A DNA stretch of 64,000 nucleotides from contig CM043960.1 of assembly GCA_014529385.2 (NCBI GenBank), positions 39,097,281 through 39,161,280 of the forward strand, in the 5' to 3' direction. The stretch is from Adiantum capillus-veneris (lineage: Eukaryota > Streptophyta > Polypodiopsida > Polypodiales > Pteridaceae). The translations under genes and the position numbers were made by a program. This document shows positions 46,288 to 58,634 of the stretch, one piece after another; within the stretch, counting starts at the first letter, position 1, and each line of letters begins with the position of its first letter. The notes beneath the pieces are model-generated. The model was given only the letters and a program-made list of their open reading frames with translations, did no database searches and was not told the origin of the DNA.

Positions 46288-46688
46288 AAACGCTTGTGGT
46301 TTAAGCAGAGTTCACCTTATTAGCTCTGACGCTAGTATGCGTACTTGTGTGTGTATGTCCATGAGAGACAGAAGAGAGAGTTAATGTGATTCGCGGGTCA
46401 TGGGTCATGTGAAAAGAGAAGCATGTGGGTTTGCCATGGGAGCAGCTAGCAAAGCTCTCGTAGGCGGAACAGCAGTTACAGCACTACGCTACTCAACTTG
46501 TGATGTTGAAAGCCATGGGGGCGTAGTAGCAAAAAGCATGGCTGGACAGCTCACGAGAGAAGAAAGAAGAGAAGGGGAGGAGAGGGTCCGCGGGAGTTTT
46601 TCTTTTCTGTCCCATGTGTGTGTCGTCAAATTTGCGAATTGTCACCTGCAGAAGAGAGAGAATGGGTTGCATTGTGAGGCGTGGCCCG

Positions 46689-46724
<36 letters not shown>

Positions 46725-47985
46725 AGGCGGTCTGTGACTCCATTGACCATCATCCATGTGTGTGGATGAGAGAGGAGAGAGCCAGTTAATGTGCAATAAA
46801 GCAGCACGTGCCACAGGAGGCATTTGCTCAGAGAAAGAGAGAGAGAGAAGATCTCGCGCAAAAAGCTTTTGTTGAGCCTTCTCAATCATGAGTCATGACC
46901 CCCTCTTCTGTGCTAAAAGCATGTGAAGAGCTCCTTTAGATCGCGGGCCACCGGCTGCTGCCCGTCCCTCTTACAGCCACGTGCGCTTCCATTTTCAAAT
47001 CTTCCTCTTTTTGAAATGTGGAGGGAAACTTATCCTACCGCTCTCTGTCCAAAGCAGGCCCCAGCCCCCAATTTCTTTAGCCTAATAGGCCTACTCAATT
47101 TCATTTTCTGCCCTCCATTGCTCCCAAGTTCCCAAGTTCCACTTCAAAACTTTTAGAACTCATTCCTTACTTAGTCGAGTGCTTGCCGTAGTTTAATAAG
47201 AGCAGATTCGCACAGGTAGGGGTCATCAGTAGATTTATCATTTGATGTTAACTGCAGGAAACGTGAAACAGACCGATCTTCAAGAAGGCCGGGGGTAGAG
47301 AATTGTGTTTGCCAACTCTACCGATTTCGAGCGAGTTGAGACTAGCAGATAGAGTCTGCTAATGCAAGTAGGCCGGGACTAGAGGTTAAACCTTGCCCAT
47401 ACGAATCTATCCTAACCCTAAAGTCAAGACTGGCTTTTTTATTAATCCATCGATTAAGGCAGTGCACGTCTATATAAACAAGTTTGACTATTCCTAGGAC
47501 GTTTTGCTCAAGGTGTGATTATAATATGTAGTAAGGTTGCCAAGACATTTTGCCTTTAACAGCTACACTATATTACGAAAATATATGAAAAAGGGTGCAA
47601 TGAAACCTTATAGCAATCCCATGTTCTTGGTCGGATCCATGGCTGGGAATTAGCAGCAAAAGAATTTCTAAAATTTGGGCAATACGATGAAGGTAGGGTC
47701 TCTAGGCTAACTTGAGTCTCACTTGGAAAACATGCCTTTGTCAATCAAAGTAGATTTGGTTTGCAGAATGCAAGCTTGTCAATCTCATTTGGATGTAAAA
47801 GAACTACTCATATAGCCATCATCACAAAAGATTATGTACACATCAATCACTCACTTCCACGCTTCGGAAGAACCTATCTTGCCCATCCTCATCACTATTT
47901 GACACGAGGTCTTAATGACCCCGACGCGGTGGGATCAGCGGTGACAGTTGAAGGGCACAAATGTCGAGGCCGAGGAACGGTGTGA
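46284..47985. other. intergenic, nothing recognised beyond microsatellites
   Basis: Open frames crossing the GT repeat at about 46692-46723 are low complexity. No gene family is seen. Confidence 0.45.
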
Positions 47986-48070
47986 AAGTCAAGGGACGAC
48001 GGCGGATTGAATTTCGAACCCACCACGTCGGGGATGGGATCTTGGTGAGCTAACCACGCAAGTGCGTGTG
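47986..48070 (-). repeat. tRNA-derived SINE-like head
   Basis: On the minus strand an A-box-like TGGTTAGCTCACC (48056-48044) is followed about 36 bases later by a B-box-like GGTTCGAAATTC (48020-48009), the arrangement of an RNA polymerase III internal promoter. The cloverleaf is not intact, so it is not a tRNA gene. The body would extend leftwards, and its 3' end is not identified. Confidence 0.45.
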
Positions 48071-48207
48071 TGATTTATTGAAACCTATGTCAATTCACAT
48101 TATTATGAAATTGGTCTCTGCTTGTAAGATTTTCTTGTATAACTAGGTGGTGAAATTTTATCCTCCCTTCTTGGTGCATCACTTCTCGACCCAGCAGCCT
48201 CACCAAC

Positions 48208-49354
48208 TGTAACATTTAATGGTCTAGTAACTTGTGTGTAGAGGAAAATAACATAGACATGGTGAGCATTTCATTAAGAATAGATTCCTAATGAGCATAT
48301 CAAGAGTGCTTGGATGGAGAGAGCAACAAAAGCATAACACCTAGTTAGATAGGCATGAATAATACTTCAAAAAAGGCAGAAATTAAGCTATTGACAACAG
48401 TTGAGGACCAAATTTTCATGGAGCAGGTCCTCCCTCCAAAAGGCTTTGTGTTATAGGTTTCCCCCATCAAGGGAGACATTTTAGAATACAATATTCGTGT
48501 TCCTTCAATAACTTGTTGGTGCAATGAAGATGGAAGCTTCAAGCACCAAGCTTACACTTGAAAACACAACATCAATTCCCTCACAGTCCCAAGACCTCAC
48601 ACACCTTCAAAGATGGTGAGAGCTAGCGGGGTATGACAATAGATCGAGAGGAAGAAGGAGTATTCTTACGAGAAAGAAGTATGTCTCCTCTCATAATCAC
48701 TCTTAATAGCTTAACATAGCTTAGTAATTAGCATGGTAGAGGAGATGAGCATACATTGGAGTTTGGCTCTTGGTTGGATATGCATCACAAAGCAAAGAGT
48801 TGTTGGTGTAGGCCTCCCTTCTCACAAGCTTGGAGTAGATGATGAGCTTTTCGTTAAAGCTTGAAAAGGAGATAGTCTTCTTTACTTCACACATGAGCTT
48901 GTGTGAGTGTGTGTGTGATAATGCCTTGCCAAAATCAACCCCCTCTCTCTCTTGGTCAACCCCTCTTGCTAATTACTCATGTTGGCATCCTATTGGCCCT
49001 TGCAAAGCTTAGCCAATGACAATTAAAAAGCATAAGTGATAACCTTGTGACATGTGTCCCCTTTCCCTTTTGTGAGAGCTTTAGGTATTTAAATAAATCA
49101 ACTAATCTCCCATAAGACCTCTTGGTCTTCTGGCCAATAAGAATCAGGCAAGTCATTGGGCTGTTGAATGCTCATTGGACCTCTTGGAAGACTGTCCAAT
49201 AGTCTTCTAGAGAGCTTAATTTCTAATGGTTCTTTTATCAAGTGTTTTTAAATGAATTAAACTAAATTTACTCTAGCCTAATTCCCATTGGTCCACCTCT
49301 ATGGCCATCCAATAGGATTTGAATGCACATTGGGGGCAATTGGGCTAGGAAGCT
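48208..49354 (-). repeat. element A 3' LTR, distal part
   Basis: On the minus strand this is the end of a gypsy LTR of the same family as element C (matches 58634 backwards: TGTAACATTTAATGG, TTGTGTGTAG-GGAAA). It is interrupted at 49354 by element B and resumes at 59851. The pieces sum to about 1.57 kb, the expected LTR length. Confidence 0.88.
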
Positions 49355-49758
49355 TGTCATTAAATATCTAATATCTAACCAACCCAAATGATTTTCTCAT
49401 ATTAAACTGATCATTTAATATGGGATAATAAACGGGAACAAGGGTTGGAATATAGACATGTGCTTACGGATCTATCTCAACACGGGGCCAATGGTAAAGG
49501 GGCCCAAATGAGAGATGGTATGTCAAAGAGCAAGGTTAACTAATGAAGCTTAAAAGACCTTAGGGTTAGCTTCATTAAGGACCTCCAATGGTTAGTGTTA
49601 AAAGTCCTTTTGACGTTAAGCAAGCTAGGGTTGTGCTTGAGGTGGGAACCTTAAGCAAGCTAGGGTTGTGCTTGAGGTGGGAACCGGACCTAAACTTAGG
49701 CAAGCTAGGGTTGTGCTTGAAGTGGGAACCCGACCTAAACTTAGGCAAGCTAGGGATG

Positions 49759-51342
49759 TGTCATAATAATCAATATCTAATTCTCCTAAATGATTTTCTC
49801 ATGTTAAACTGATCATTTAATTTGGGGAAGTGCCACGGGAGAAAAAGCTAGAATATTGGTTAAGCTAGCAGACCGGCCACATTAGGGATCCAAAGGGAAA
49901 ATAGGGATCCAAAGGGGGGGGGGGGGGGGGGGGGGGGGGCATCTGCAAAAGAGCCATGTGCAACAATGGGCTAAAAAGACCCTAAGGTTAAGCCCATTAA
50001 GACTTCCAAAATGCTAAGGTTCCAAAATTCAAAGGTTGTGTCCAAAGGTCAACCTTAAGGGAATCGGATGCTTTGTGTGTGTACAAAAAAGTCTTTGCAA
50101 TCCCTACTTGGGAGGGGGCGATCCTTGCATGTAGGGGATGAGAGAGAAAGCCACACACACACACACACACACAAGCTCCCTTTACACAAAGGGAATGAGG
50201 GACACATGTCAGCTCCCTAGGCCAAATGCCCACAAGGTGTACCCAATTCGTATTGGATGGCCTTGGAGGTGGACCTAAATCTAGTTTAATTAATGTAAAA
50301 ACACTTAATAAAAGAACCAATGAGAATTAATTCCTCTAGAAGACTATTGGACAGGCTCCCAAGGGGTCCAATGAGCATTCAGCAGCCCAATGGCTTGCCT
50401 GATTCCTATTGGCCAGGAGGCAAAGGGGTCCAATGAGAGTTTAGTTGAATTATTAAATTACCTACAGCTCTCACAAAAGAGGGAAGGGGGACACATGTCA
50501 GAAGGCTATCACTTATGCTGCTTAATAGTCATTGGCTTGACCTGGGGAGGTCCAATGAGGGTAGAGCAAGAGCAAATAGCAAGAGGGCTCGCCCAAGAGA
50601 GAGAGGGGACTGAATTTTGCAAGGCATTATCACACACACACTCACACAATCTCATGTGTGAAGAAAAGAAGACTATCTCTTCCCAAGCTTTACTAGAGCT
50701 CATCACCTACTCCAAGCTTGTGAGATAGAAGCCTACATCGACACACTCTTGGCATGTGGATGCAAATCCAACCAAGAGCCAAGCTTCAATGCATGCTCAT
50801 CTCCTCTACCATGCTAATTACTAAGCTAAGCTATGCTAATATGAGTGATTATGTGAGGAGATGTACATCTTTCTCGTAAGATACTCCTTCTTCCTCTCAA
50901 TCTACTCTCATACCCTGCTAGCTCTCACCATCTTCGAAGGTGTGTGAGGTCTTGGGTCTGAGACCGGGGATAATTAATGTTGTGTTTGCTAAGTGTTTTG
51001 CTTAGTGCATGAAGCTTTCATCTTCATTGCACTAGCTAGTCTTAAGGGAACACAAAGAATTGTATTGTACAATGTCTCTCTTGATGGGAGAAACCATAAT
51101 ACAAAGCCTTTTGGAGGGGGGACCGGCTCCATGCAAATCCGGTCCTCAACTGTTGTCAATAGCTTAATTTCTCTCTCTTTTGAAAGTATTGTTCATGCTA
51201 TCTAACTAGGTGTTATGCTTTTTGTTGCTCTCTCCACCCAAGCACTCTTGTAATTCTCATTAGGAATCTATTCTAATGAAATGCCCACTATGTTCATGCT
51301 AATTTCCGCTACACATAAGTTTTTAGGCCATTAAATGTTACA
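49759..51342 (+). repeat. 5' LTR of element C
   Basis: TGTCATAATAATC to ATGTTACA, 1584 bp. Compared with the 3' LTR it has a 26-base poly-G run (49914-49939), a shorter CA repeat (about 50152-50173) and lacks about 20 bases near 50270. The remainder is very similar. Confidence 0.93.
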
Positions 51343-51343
51343 T

Positions 51344-51357
51344 TGGTATAAGAGCAC
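51344..51357 (+). other. primer-binding site of element C
   Basis: TGGTATAAGAGCAC lies one base after the LTR end and is one base off the initiator-Met site TGGTATCAGAGC. Confidence 0.85.
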
Positions 51358-51735
51358 AAGGTTTCTATTTTCTTGCTCAAGAAGGGAGGTCCTCAAGCTA
51401 GCTATAAATGGTTGGTATTATTAATTGCCTGTGAGTAAGTAGAATAGGGATTTTTCAGCCTTGCAGTGCGCCTGCCTTCGTGCAGTTAACGGGGGATCAC
51501 CGTCGAGAGCTATGGTGGAGTCCTATGGGGCTTACCTACGGATTAACCACTATTGAGCTATTAGAAGCTTGACAGGAGCCGGTGCTGCTTTGGTGTTGAA
51601 AGACCCTCTCTTCTATTCCTTGCAATTAATGGTATTCGAGCCACGGGTACAATAGCTTGAGTGCTTTTTCTAAAGGGGTAAAGAGGAGTAGCAACTAGGG
51701 CTTGAAGTGCCAAAGTACACCTAAAAGTTGTTAGA

Positions 51736-52415
51736 ATGGCTGACAATAGTAAAGAGAGTGAAATTAATGTTGATAACTTTGATTTTGCTAATGATCAAGC
51801 TACTAATGATGCTCCGATGCTTGTTAACTATCTTGTTTCTAGGCTTCAACAAGCCATGGGCAATCCATCTCTCCAAAGTGAAGTGCAATGGCAGCTCTGT
51901 GCTCACGGGATTCTCCAAGCTCATCTCACCATGACGAGAGAACACCTAGGAAGCCTCCTTGTGAGACTCCCAAAAGATGTCTCTCTCCGATTCAGGAAGA
52001 AGAAGAGAATCCATATGAAGGGCTCAAGAATTTACTTCTTGATGATGCATCTCCTTACCAAAGGAGAACTCAAGAGCCTCCACCGAAGGAACGAGAAAGA
52101 AGTGAGTCTCCCGCCACCTCGGCGGAGATGGCTCCACGAAGACGGCGGGCTAAACGCTCTCCATCACCACCAAAGTGGAGAAGACCATCACACTCTTCTC
52201 CACACCATAATTCAAAGAGGGATGATAAAAATCAAGAGAAGAAAAAGGCGAGAAAGAGGACACCCTCTTCTCCATCTTCTTCCTCTTATGAAAGTGATGG
52301 TGAAGACGACGAAGATCAAGACAAGAAAAAGGCGAGAAAGAGGTCACCCTCTTCTCCACCTTCTTCAAATTCTTCACCTTCTGAAGAAAGTGATGGTGCA
52401 ACCTTTGAACCATAA
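51736..52415 (+). pseudogene. element C gag N-terminal region, Arg/Ser-rich
   Basis: It opens MADNSKESEINVDNFDFAND with VNYLVSRLQQAMGNP. After a frame change near 51900 it continues in the 51888-52415 frame with a long Arg/Ser/Pro/Lys-rich segment (PRRRRAKRSPSPPKWRRPSH, then two KKKARKR-S/T-PSS repeats with acidic tracts between). Such an SR-like tail is unusual for gypsy gag. A stop ends it just before the gag core. Confidence 0.75.
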
Positions 52416-52479
52416 AAAAGAAGAGGCCATAGGAAATCCTATGCCGCATGGAAGAGGTCATCCAAGCTGAAGAAGTTCA

Positions 52480-53103
52480 AAGAGGGAAGGAAGAGCATCT
52501 CTTTCCTTACCTATGATGGCACCTTTGGTGCTACGGACAAAGTCTTGGCCTTTATCCAACAGTTTCGGATGCAGCGTTTGGAGATGGGGCTTCACGGAGT
52601 CCTCTAAGCTACGGCATGTAGCTATGCACTTTCAAAAGTCCGCCAAACAATGGTGGTCTAGCCTATGAGCCAACGGTGAAGCTCCACAAACATGGAAAGC
52701 TTTAAGAGCTTCCATTATAAAGCAGTTTTTGGCCACTGATGCCAAAGACAAAGTACTCACCGAATGGCGAAGCTTAAAGCTCTCTCCCTATGAATCCATC
52801 CACAAATATGTAGACAAGTTTTGGGACCTACAACTCAAAGCCACTGTCTTCAAAAAGTTGGATTTTGGAGAGCAAAAGCAACAATTTTGTGCGGGCTTAA
52901 CCGAAGAAATGGCGGAGTATGTCAACTCCCAAAGGCCACGTACCATATCGGCGGTAATACACCATACTATGGTGGCCTCTCGAATCAATTTCCAAACGGG
53001 GGCTAAAAGAAATAATAAGCCCATGGAAAACAAGGGTTCCAACGAGCCTAAGGGGAAGGACAATGTCCAAAAGTCTACTATGGGCAACTCCAACAAAGCT
53101 TAA
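52480..53103 (+). pseudogene. element C gag core
   Basis: It starts with ISFLTYDGTFGATDKVLAFI, a gag-core opening. It then changes frame with stops and is well open in 52729-53103: EWRSLKLSPYESIHKYVDKF and WDLQLKATVFKKLDFGEQKQ. This is the region of about 200 residues typical of retrotransposon gag capsids. Confidence 0.8.
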
Positions 53104-53148
53104 GAAAGGGAGTTTACAAAGGTAAGAACAAATTCTCTCCTGAAGAGC

Positions 53149-53655
53149 TTGAGCGTTATCGCAAGGATAACCGGTGTTTCAAGTGCGGCGAACAAGGGCA
53201 TGTGTACCGCGCTTGTCCCCAAAAGAACAACCGCCAAGATCCTCCTAGAGCTTCCTTGGTTGAAATCCAAGAGGAGGAGACTCACCAAACTCACCACAAA
53301 AGGATCTCCTCTATGCCATGCTTGGGGAAAGGTAAGAGAACATGATGCTTTTATTCTCTTTGACCCTGGTTCTACTCACAATTTTATATCTATAGAGTTG
53401 GCCACCAAGCTAGGCATACAATCCTATGAGATGGGAGATGTCCTACCCGCAGACAGTGCTTTCAAGGAGCAAGAAGCTTCAGTCACTCCCTTAATCGAAA
53501 AATTGAGGCTTCATGTTCAAAGCTATGTGGACAAAGAGGACTTCTTTGTCTCTCCTCTCAAGCATGAGGATGTAATCCTAGGGGCATCATGGTTTGATCG
53601 CCTGGCTGCCAATGTTGAATTCCCTGAAAGGAGAATCTCCTTTAAGTTTAGGTAA
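53149..53655 (+). pseudogene. element C zinc knuckle and aspartic protease
   Basis: A CCHC knuckle CFKCGEQGHVYRAC (C-x2-C-x4-H-x4-C) is encoded at 53175-53216 in a frame different from the protease. The protease active site is FDPGSTHNFIS (53358-53390), the D-P-G-S variant seen in plant gypsy elements. It ends in a typical LGASWFDRLAANVEF block. Confidence 0.85.
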
Positions 53656-53661
53656 AAAGAC

Positions 53662-54780
53662 ATGTATATAGATGCTAAGGAAATGGGTAACACTATCCCC
53701 ATTGTACATACACCAGCTTTCAACAAGTCAATAAAGAGCTCTATTTCCGTGTACATGATTTTTGTTAAAGATTCTCAAAATGAACCTAATGCTTTATCAA
53801 AAGAAAATAAAAGCAACCAAAAGGAATTAGAGTTATCCAATTTTCTCAAGGGGTTTCAAGATGTTTTTATTGACGACATCCCTTGTGAGCTACCTCCTAA
53901 ACGAGGTAATGATGACCATGCAATTGAACTTCTTCCAGGAAGCTCACCGCCTAACAAACCTCCTTATAGAGTTTCTCAAGCTCAACAAGAGGAGATTATG
54001 CGGCAAGTGCATGAGTTAGTTGAGAAGGGCATGGTTAGGCCTAGCTCATCTCCATTTTTCTCACCTGTGCTATTAGTGCAAAAGAAAGACGGCACGTATC
54101 GTATGTGTGTCGACTATAGAGCACTAAATAGGATCACTATCAAGAATAGGTTTCCCGTTGCACGGGTAGAAGACCTATTTGATAAGCTACAAGGATCGAC
54201 CTACTTCAGTAGGATTGACCTAAAAAGTGCCTATCATCAAATAAGGATAGTTGATCAAGACATTGTAAAGACCGCATTTCGCACCACATTTGGTACATTG
54301 TCATGCCTTTTGGATTGACCAATGCACCAGCCACATTCAACCGCTTGATGGAGAAGCTGTTCAGGCCTCATCGAACCTTCACTGGAGTGTTCTTTGATGA
54401 TATTATCATCTACTCTAATTCATTAGACGAACACAAGCAACACCTCCAGGTAATATTTCAAGTTTTAAGAGAGAATAAACTTTATGTTAATCGAAAGAAA
54501 AGTGAATTTTTCTTGCAAGAGATTCAGTATTTAGGTCACATTATCTCTCAATATGGCATCCAAATGGATCCATCCAAGTTAGAGGTAATAAAAGGATGGC
54601 CTAAACCAAGGAATCTTCATGAACTAAGAAGCTTTATAGGTATGTGTGCATACTATAGACGCTTCATAGAAAAGTTCTCACAAATTGCGGGACCATTACA
54701 TGACCTAACAAAGAAAAGCATTAGGTATACATGGTCTGCTAAGGAGAACAATGCTTTCGAAAAGCTTAAAGAAAAGCTTA
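53662..54780 (+). pseudogene. element C reverse transcriptase
   Basis: [40 protein letters not shown] and [16 protein letters not shown] precede a small deletion and frameshift near 54295. The rest continues [20 protein letters not shown] and the catalytic VFFDDIIIYS (Asp-Asp at about 54396-54401), then LGHIISQYGIQMDPSKLEVI. Two lesions are visible. Confidence 0.93.
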
Positions 54781-55175
54781 TCTCTCAACCTGTGCTTACA
54801 CTACCGGATCTCTCAAAACCATTTGAGGTCCAATGTGATGCTTGTGGTGATTGCCTTGGAGCTGTTTTTCTCCAAGAAGGGCACGCCATAGGTTATGAGA
54901 GTCGAAGGCTCGACCCTGTTGAGCAAGCTCTAGGCAAATATGAAAAGGAACTCCTTGCGGTCCTACATGCCTTAGACTCATGGAAGCACTATTTATTGGG
55001 GACTCCTTTCATTCTGCGAACGGATCACCAAAGTCTTAAGCACTTCATGATGCAGACGAAGCTCTCCGACAAACAAATGAGGTGGGCAAATTTCCTTTCG
55101 TAATTTCATTTTCATATTGCTCACATTGCTGGCAAGTATAATCAAGTAGTTGATGCACTCTCAAGAAGGCCGAGA
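54781..55175 (+). pseudogene. element C RNase H
   Basis: KPFEVQCDACGDCLGAVFLQ, YEKELLAVLHALDSWKHYLL, LRTDHQSLKHFM. A TAA at 55101-55103 replaces a CAA that is intact in element A. The chain then continues FHIAHIAGKYNQVVDALSRR. RNase H D-E-D residues are visible. Confidence 0.9.
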
Positions 55176-56661
55176 GTGAATGCGGTTTCCATAGCAACTC
55201 ACAATGATCTATCTTCAATGATAGATGAGTATGCTATTGATCCCGATTTTAGAGATGTGATTTCAGCCCTTGCATTAGGGAAGAAAGAAGAACCATTTAC
55301 TTTACAAGATAGTTACCTTCTCTATGGCAATAGACTATGTGTTACTAACTCACTACGTGAGAAAGTAATGTATGAATCTCATGCTCAACCTTATGCGGGG
55401 CATAGAGGGATTCAGTCTACCTTAAAGGGAATTGAAACATATTTCTATTGGCCTACCATGAAAGTGAACATACAAGAGTATGTTTCTAAATGTGTGGTAT
55501 GCCAAAAGACAAAATTTGATAGAGGGAAGCAACTTGGATTGCTTCAACCCTTGCCAATCCCTAATTCACCATGGGAGAGCATATCCATGGATTTTATCTT
55601 TGAATTGCCTAAGTCTATCCATGGGAATACGGGAATATGGACGATAGTAGACAGGTTCAGTAAACAAGCTCATTTTATACCTGTCAAAAAGACTATCAAA
55701 GCCCATCAAATGGCAACCCTCTTCATTTCACAAATTTTCAAGTACCATGGCTTGCCAATGTCCATAGTGTTGGATAGAGATCCTAGAATGACCATTAATT
55801 TCTGGAAGGGTCTCTTTGAGAATTTAGGGACAAGGCTAAACTTCTCTTCAGCCTATCATCCACAAACGGATGGCCAAAGTGAAATAGAACCATTCTCGAT
55901 CTACTAAACGCCTCTGTAACGGAAGTAGATGAAAGATCCCAATGGGAGAAGTACTTACCCTTAGTGGAGTATGCTTACAATAACACTGTACATACTTCCA
56001 CGGGAAAAGCACCTTTCGAGGTAATTGAGGGGAGATCAAAAAGTCCCTTGCTACTTAAGGTACATGGGAAGATCTTCGCTGCAGATGAGTATAGCCAAGA
56101 CCTACAAGAATCTTTTCAAAAGATTAAGGATGCTATCTCTATCTCACAGCAAAGGCAAAAGGCTGTTGCTGACAAGCACAGAAGAGCCCAAGCCTTTAAA
56201 GAAAATGATTGGGTCTTATTAAAGTTTCCCAAGGCTCGATTAAGGCACACAACGGACAAGAATCCTAAGGGACACCAAAAGTACTATGCTAAGCTAGCAA
56301 AAAGGTACTATGGTCCCTTCCAGATTCTTAGGCCAATCAATGAGATGGCCTATCAACTCAAGTTGCCCAATCATTGGCTCATACACAATGCTTTCCATGT
56401 GAGCCTATTAAAGCCTTACAAAAGAGAGCCACCTCAAGAACCAACTATTGAAGACCCACCGAAGATCGAGGACCAAGAGGAGGTGCTGTAGCTCGAGTCC
56501 ATTCTCCGACATGAAGACAAGGTATTAAGAGGCGGTAAGACTATCCGACGATATCTTATTAAGTTTAAGAATTATCCTTTTGAAGATGCTAGATGGATGC
56601 AAGGCATACAATTAAAGGATAACCTAAACCTTGTCAATGCTTACAATGCTTCCCAAGAGTA
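55176..56661 (+). pseudogene. element C integrase and chromodomain-like tail
   Basis: Zinc-binding region (YAGHRGIQSTLKGIETYFYW, CVVCQKTK), catalytic Asp in SMDFIFELPKS, Asp in VLDRDPRMTINFWKG, and Glu in QTDGQSEIE, just before a frameshift at about 55887. The second half (55964-56491) has EYAYNNTVHTSTGKAPFEVI and the C-terminal DWVLLKFPKARLRH and LPNHWLIHNAFHVSLLKPYK. After TAG 56489-56491 (CAG in element A) a chromodomain-like block follows (IRRYLIKFKNYPFEDARWMQ). This places the element near chromoviruses. Confidence 0.9.
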
Positions 56662-57003
56662 AGCAAATGTACAAAATGTTAAAAATGGACAAAGTCTTTT
56701 GTCTTATAAGACTCTCTTTTCTTTATTGTGCACAAAAATGAAGTAGTATGCATGCTTAGATCAAGTTTGCGAAGACGACGTCTCCCAAACACCAAGTAGA
56801 GCTTGTCACTCTACTATGGAAGACTGATAGGACTAATGTGCAGACATGCTTGCAGCAGCCTCAGGCTCTCAAGCGCCAAATGGACTAGTCATCCATTGTG
56901 GAATGATGTCGTAGGGTAACATAGGGATCCTCTACCCGCTAAGAAAAGGACTCATGAATATGCTTTATCTTCTCTACACCATAGTCGAGGACGACTACGA
57001 TTT

Positions 57004-57017
57004 CAAGAGAGAGGTAA
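57004..57017 (+). other. polypurine tract of element C
   Basis: AAGAGAGAGGTAA lies immediately before the 3' LTR. The same tract is present on the minus strand in element A (60290-60278). Confidence 0.85.
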
Positions 57018-57397
57018 TGTCATAATAATCAATATTTAATTCTCCTAAATGATTTTCTCATGTTAAACTGATCATTTAATATGGGGAAGTGCCAGGGGAG
57101 AAAAAGCTAGAATATTGGTTAAGCTAGTAGACCAGCCACAATAGGGATCCAAAGGAGGGAAAATAGGGATCCAAATGGTGGGGGGGCATCTTCAAAAGAT
57201 CCATGTGCAACAATGGGCTAAAAAGACCCTAAGGTTCAGCCCATTAAGACTTCCAAAATGCTAAGGTTCCAAAATTCAAAGGTTGTGTCCAAAGGTCAAC
57301 CTTAAGGGAATTGGATGCTTTGTGTGTGTACAAAAAAGTCTTTGCAATCCCTACTTGAGAGGGGGCGAGCCTTGCATGTAGGAGATGAGAGAGAAAG

Positions 57398-57447
<50 letters not shown>

Positions 57448-58634
57448 GCTCCCTTTACACAAAGGGAATGAGGGACACATGTCAGCTCCCTAGGCCAAAT
57501 GCCCACAAGGTGTACCCAATTCCTATTGGATGGCCTTGGAGGTGGACCAATGAGAATTAGGCTAGAGTAAATCTAGTTTAATTAATTTAAAAACACTTAA
57601 TAAAAGAACCAATGAGAATTAATTCCTCTAGAAGACTATTGGACAGGCTCCCAAGGGGTTCAATGAGCATTCAGCAGCCCAATGGCTTGCTTGATTCCTA
57701 TTGGCCAGGAGGCAAAGGGGTCCAATGAGAGTTTAGTTGAATTATTAAATTACCTAAAGCTCTCACAAAAGGGGAAAGGGGGACACATGTCAGAAGGTTA
57801 TCACTTATGCTGCTTAATAGTCATTGGCTTGACCTGGGGAGGTCCAATGAGGGTAAAGCAAGAGCAAATAGCAAGAGGGCTCGCCCAAGAGAGAGAGGGG
57901 ACTGAATTTTGCAAGGCATTATCACACACACACTCACACAATCTCATGTGTGAAGAAAAGAAGACTATCTCTTCCCAAGCTTTACTAGAGCTCATCACCT
58001 ACTCCAAGCTTGTGAGATAGAAGCCTACATCGACACACTCTTGGCATGTGGATGCAAATCCAACCAAGAGCCAAGCTTCAATGCATGCTCATCTCCTCTA
58101 CCATGCTAATTACTAAGCTAAGCTATGCTAATATGAGTGATTATGTGAGGAGATGTACATCTTTCTCGTAAGATACTCCTTCTTCCTCTCAATCTACTCT
58201 CATACCCTGCTAGCTCTCACCATCTTCGAAGGTATGTGAGGTCTCGGGTCTGAGACCGGGGATAATTAATGTTGTGTTTGCTAAGTGTTTTGCTTAGTGC
58301 ATGAAGCTTTCATCTTCATTGCACTAGCTAGTCTTGAGGGAACACAAAGAATTGTATTGTACAATGTCTTTCTTGATGGGAGAAACCATAATACAAAGCC
58401 TTTTGGAGGGGGGACCGGCTCCATGCAAATCCGGTCCTCAACTGTTGTCAATAGCTTAATTTCTCTCTCTTTTGAAAGTATTGTTCATGCTATCTAACTA
58501 GGTGTTATGCTTTTTGTTGCTCTCTCCGCCCAAGCACTCTTGTAATTCTCATTAGGAATCTATTCTAATGAAATGCCCACTATGTTCATGCTAATTTCCG
58601 CTACACACAAGTTTTTAGGCCATTAAATGTTACA
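57018..58634 (+). repeat. 3' LTR of element C
   Basis: 1617 bp. It carries a (CA)n of about 24 units at 57399-57446 and only 7 G where the 5' LTR has 26. It ends ATGTTACA before GGCTG. Confidence 0.93.

Larger units (their letters stand above)
49759..58634 (+). mobile_element. element C: complete Ty3/gypsy chromovirus-type retrotransposon
   Basis: 8.9 kb, with LTRs 49759-51342 and 57018-58634, a Met-type primer site, gag, zinc knuckle, protease, reverse transcriptase, RNase H, integrase, a chromodomain-like end and a polypurine tract. The target duplication is GGATG (49754-49758) versus GGCTG (58635-58639), with one mismatch. Because it sits inside element B's LTR it is the youngest of the three. 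Every coding region has stops or frameshifts. Confidence 0.93.

Noticed and set aside
46400-46885. Open frames on both strands across the GT repeat
   Set aside because: They consist of Val/Cys or Thr/His runs from the repeat with unremarkable flanks.
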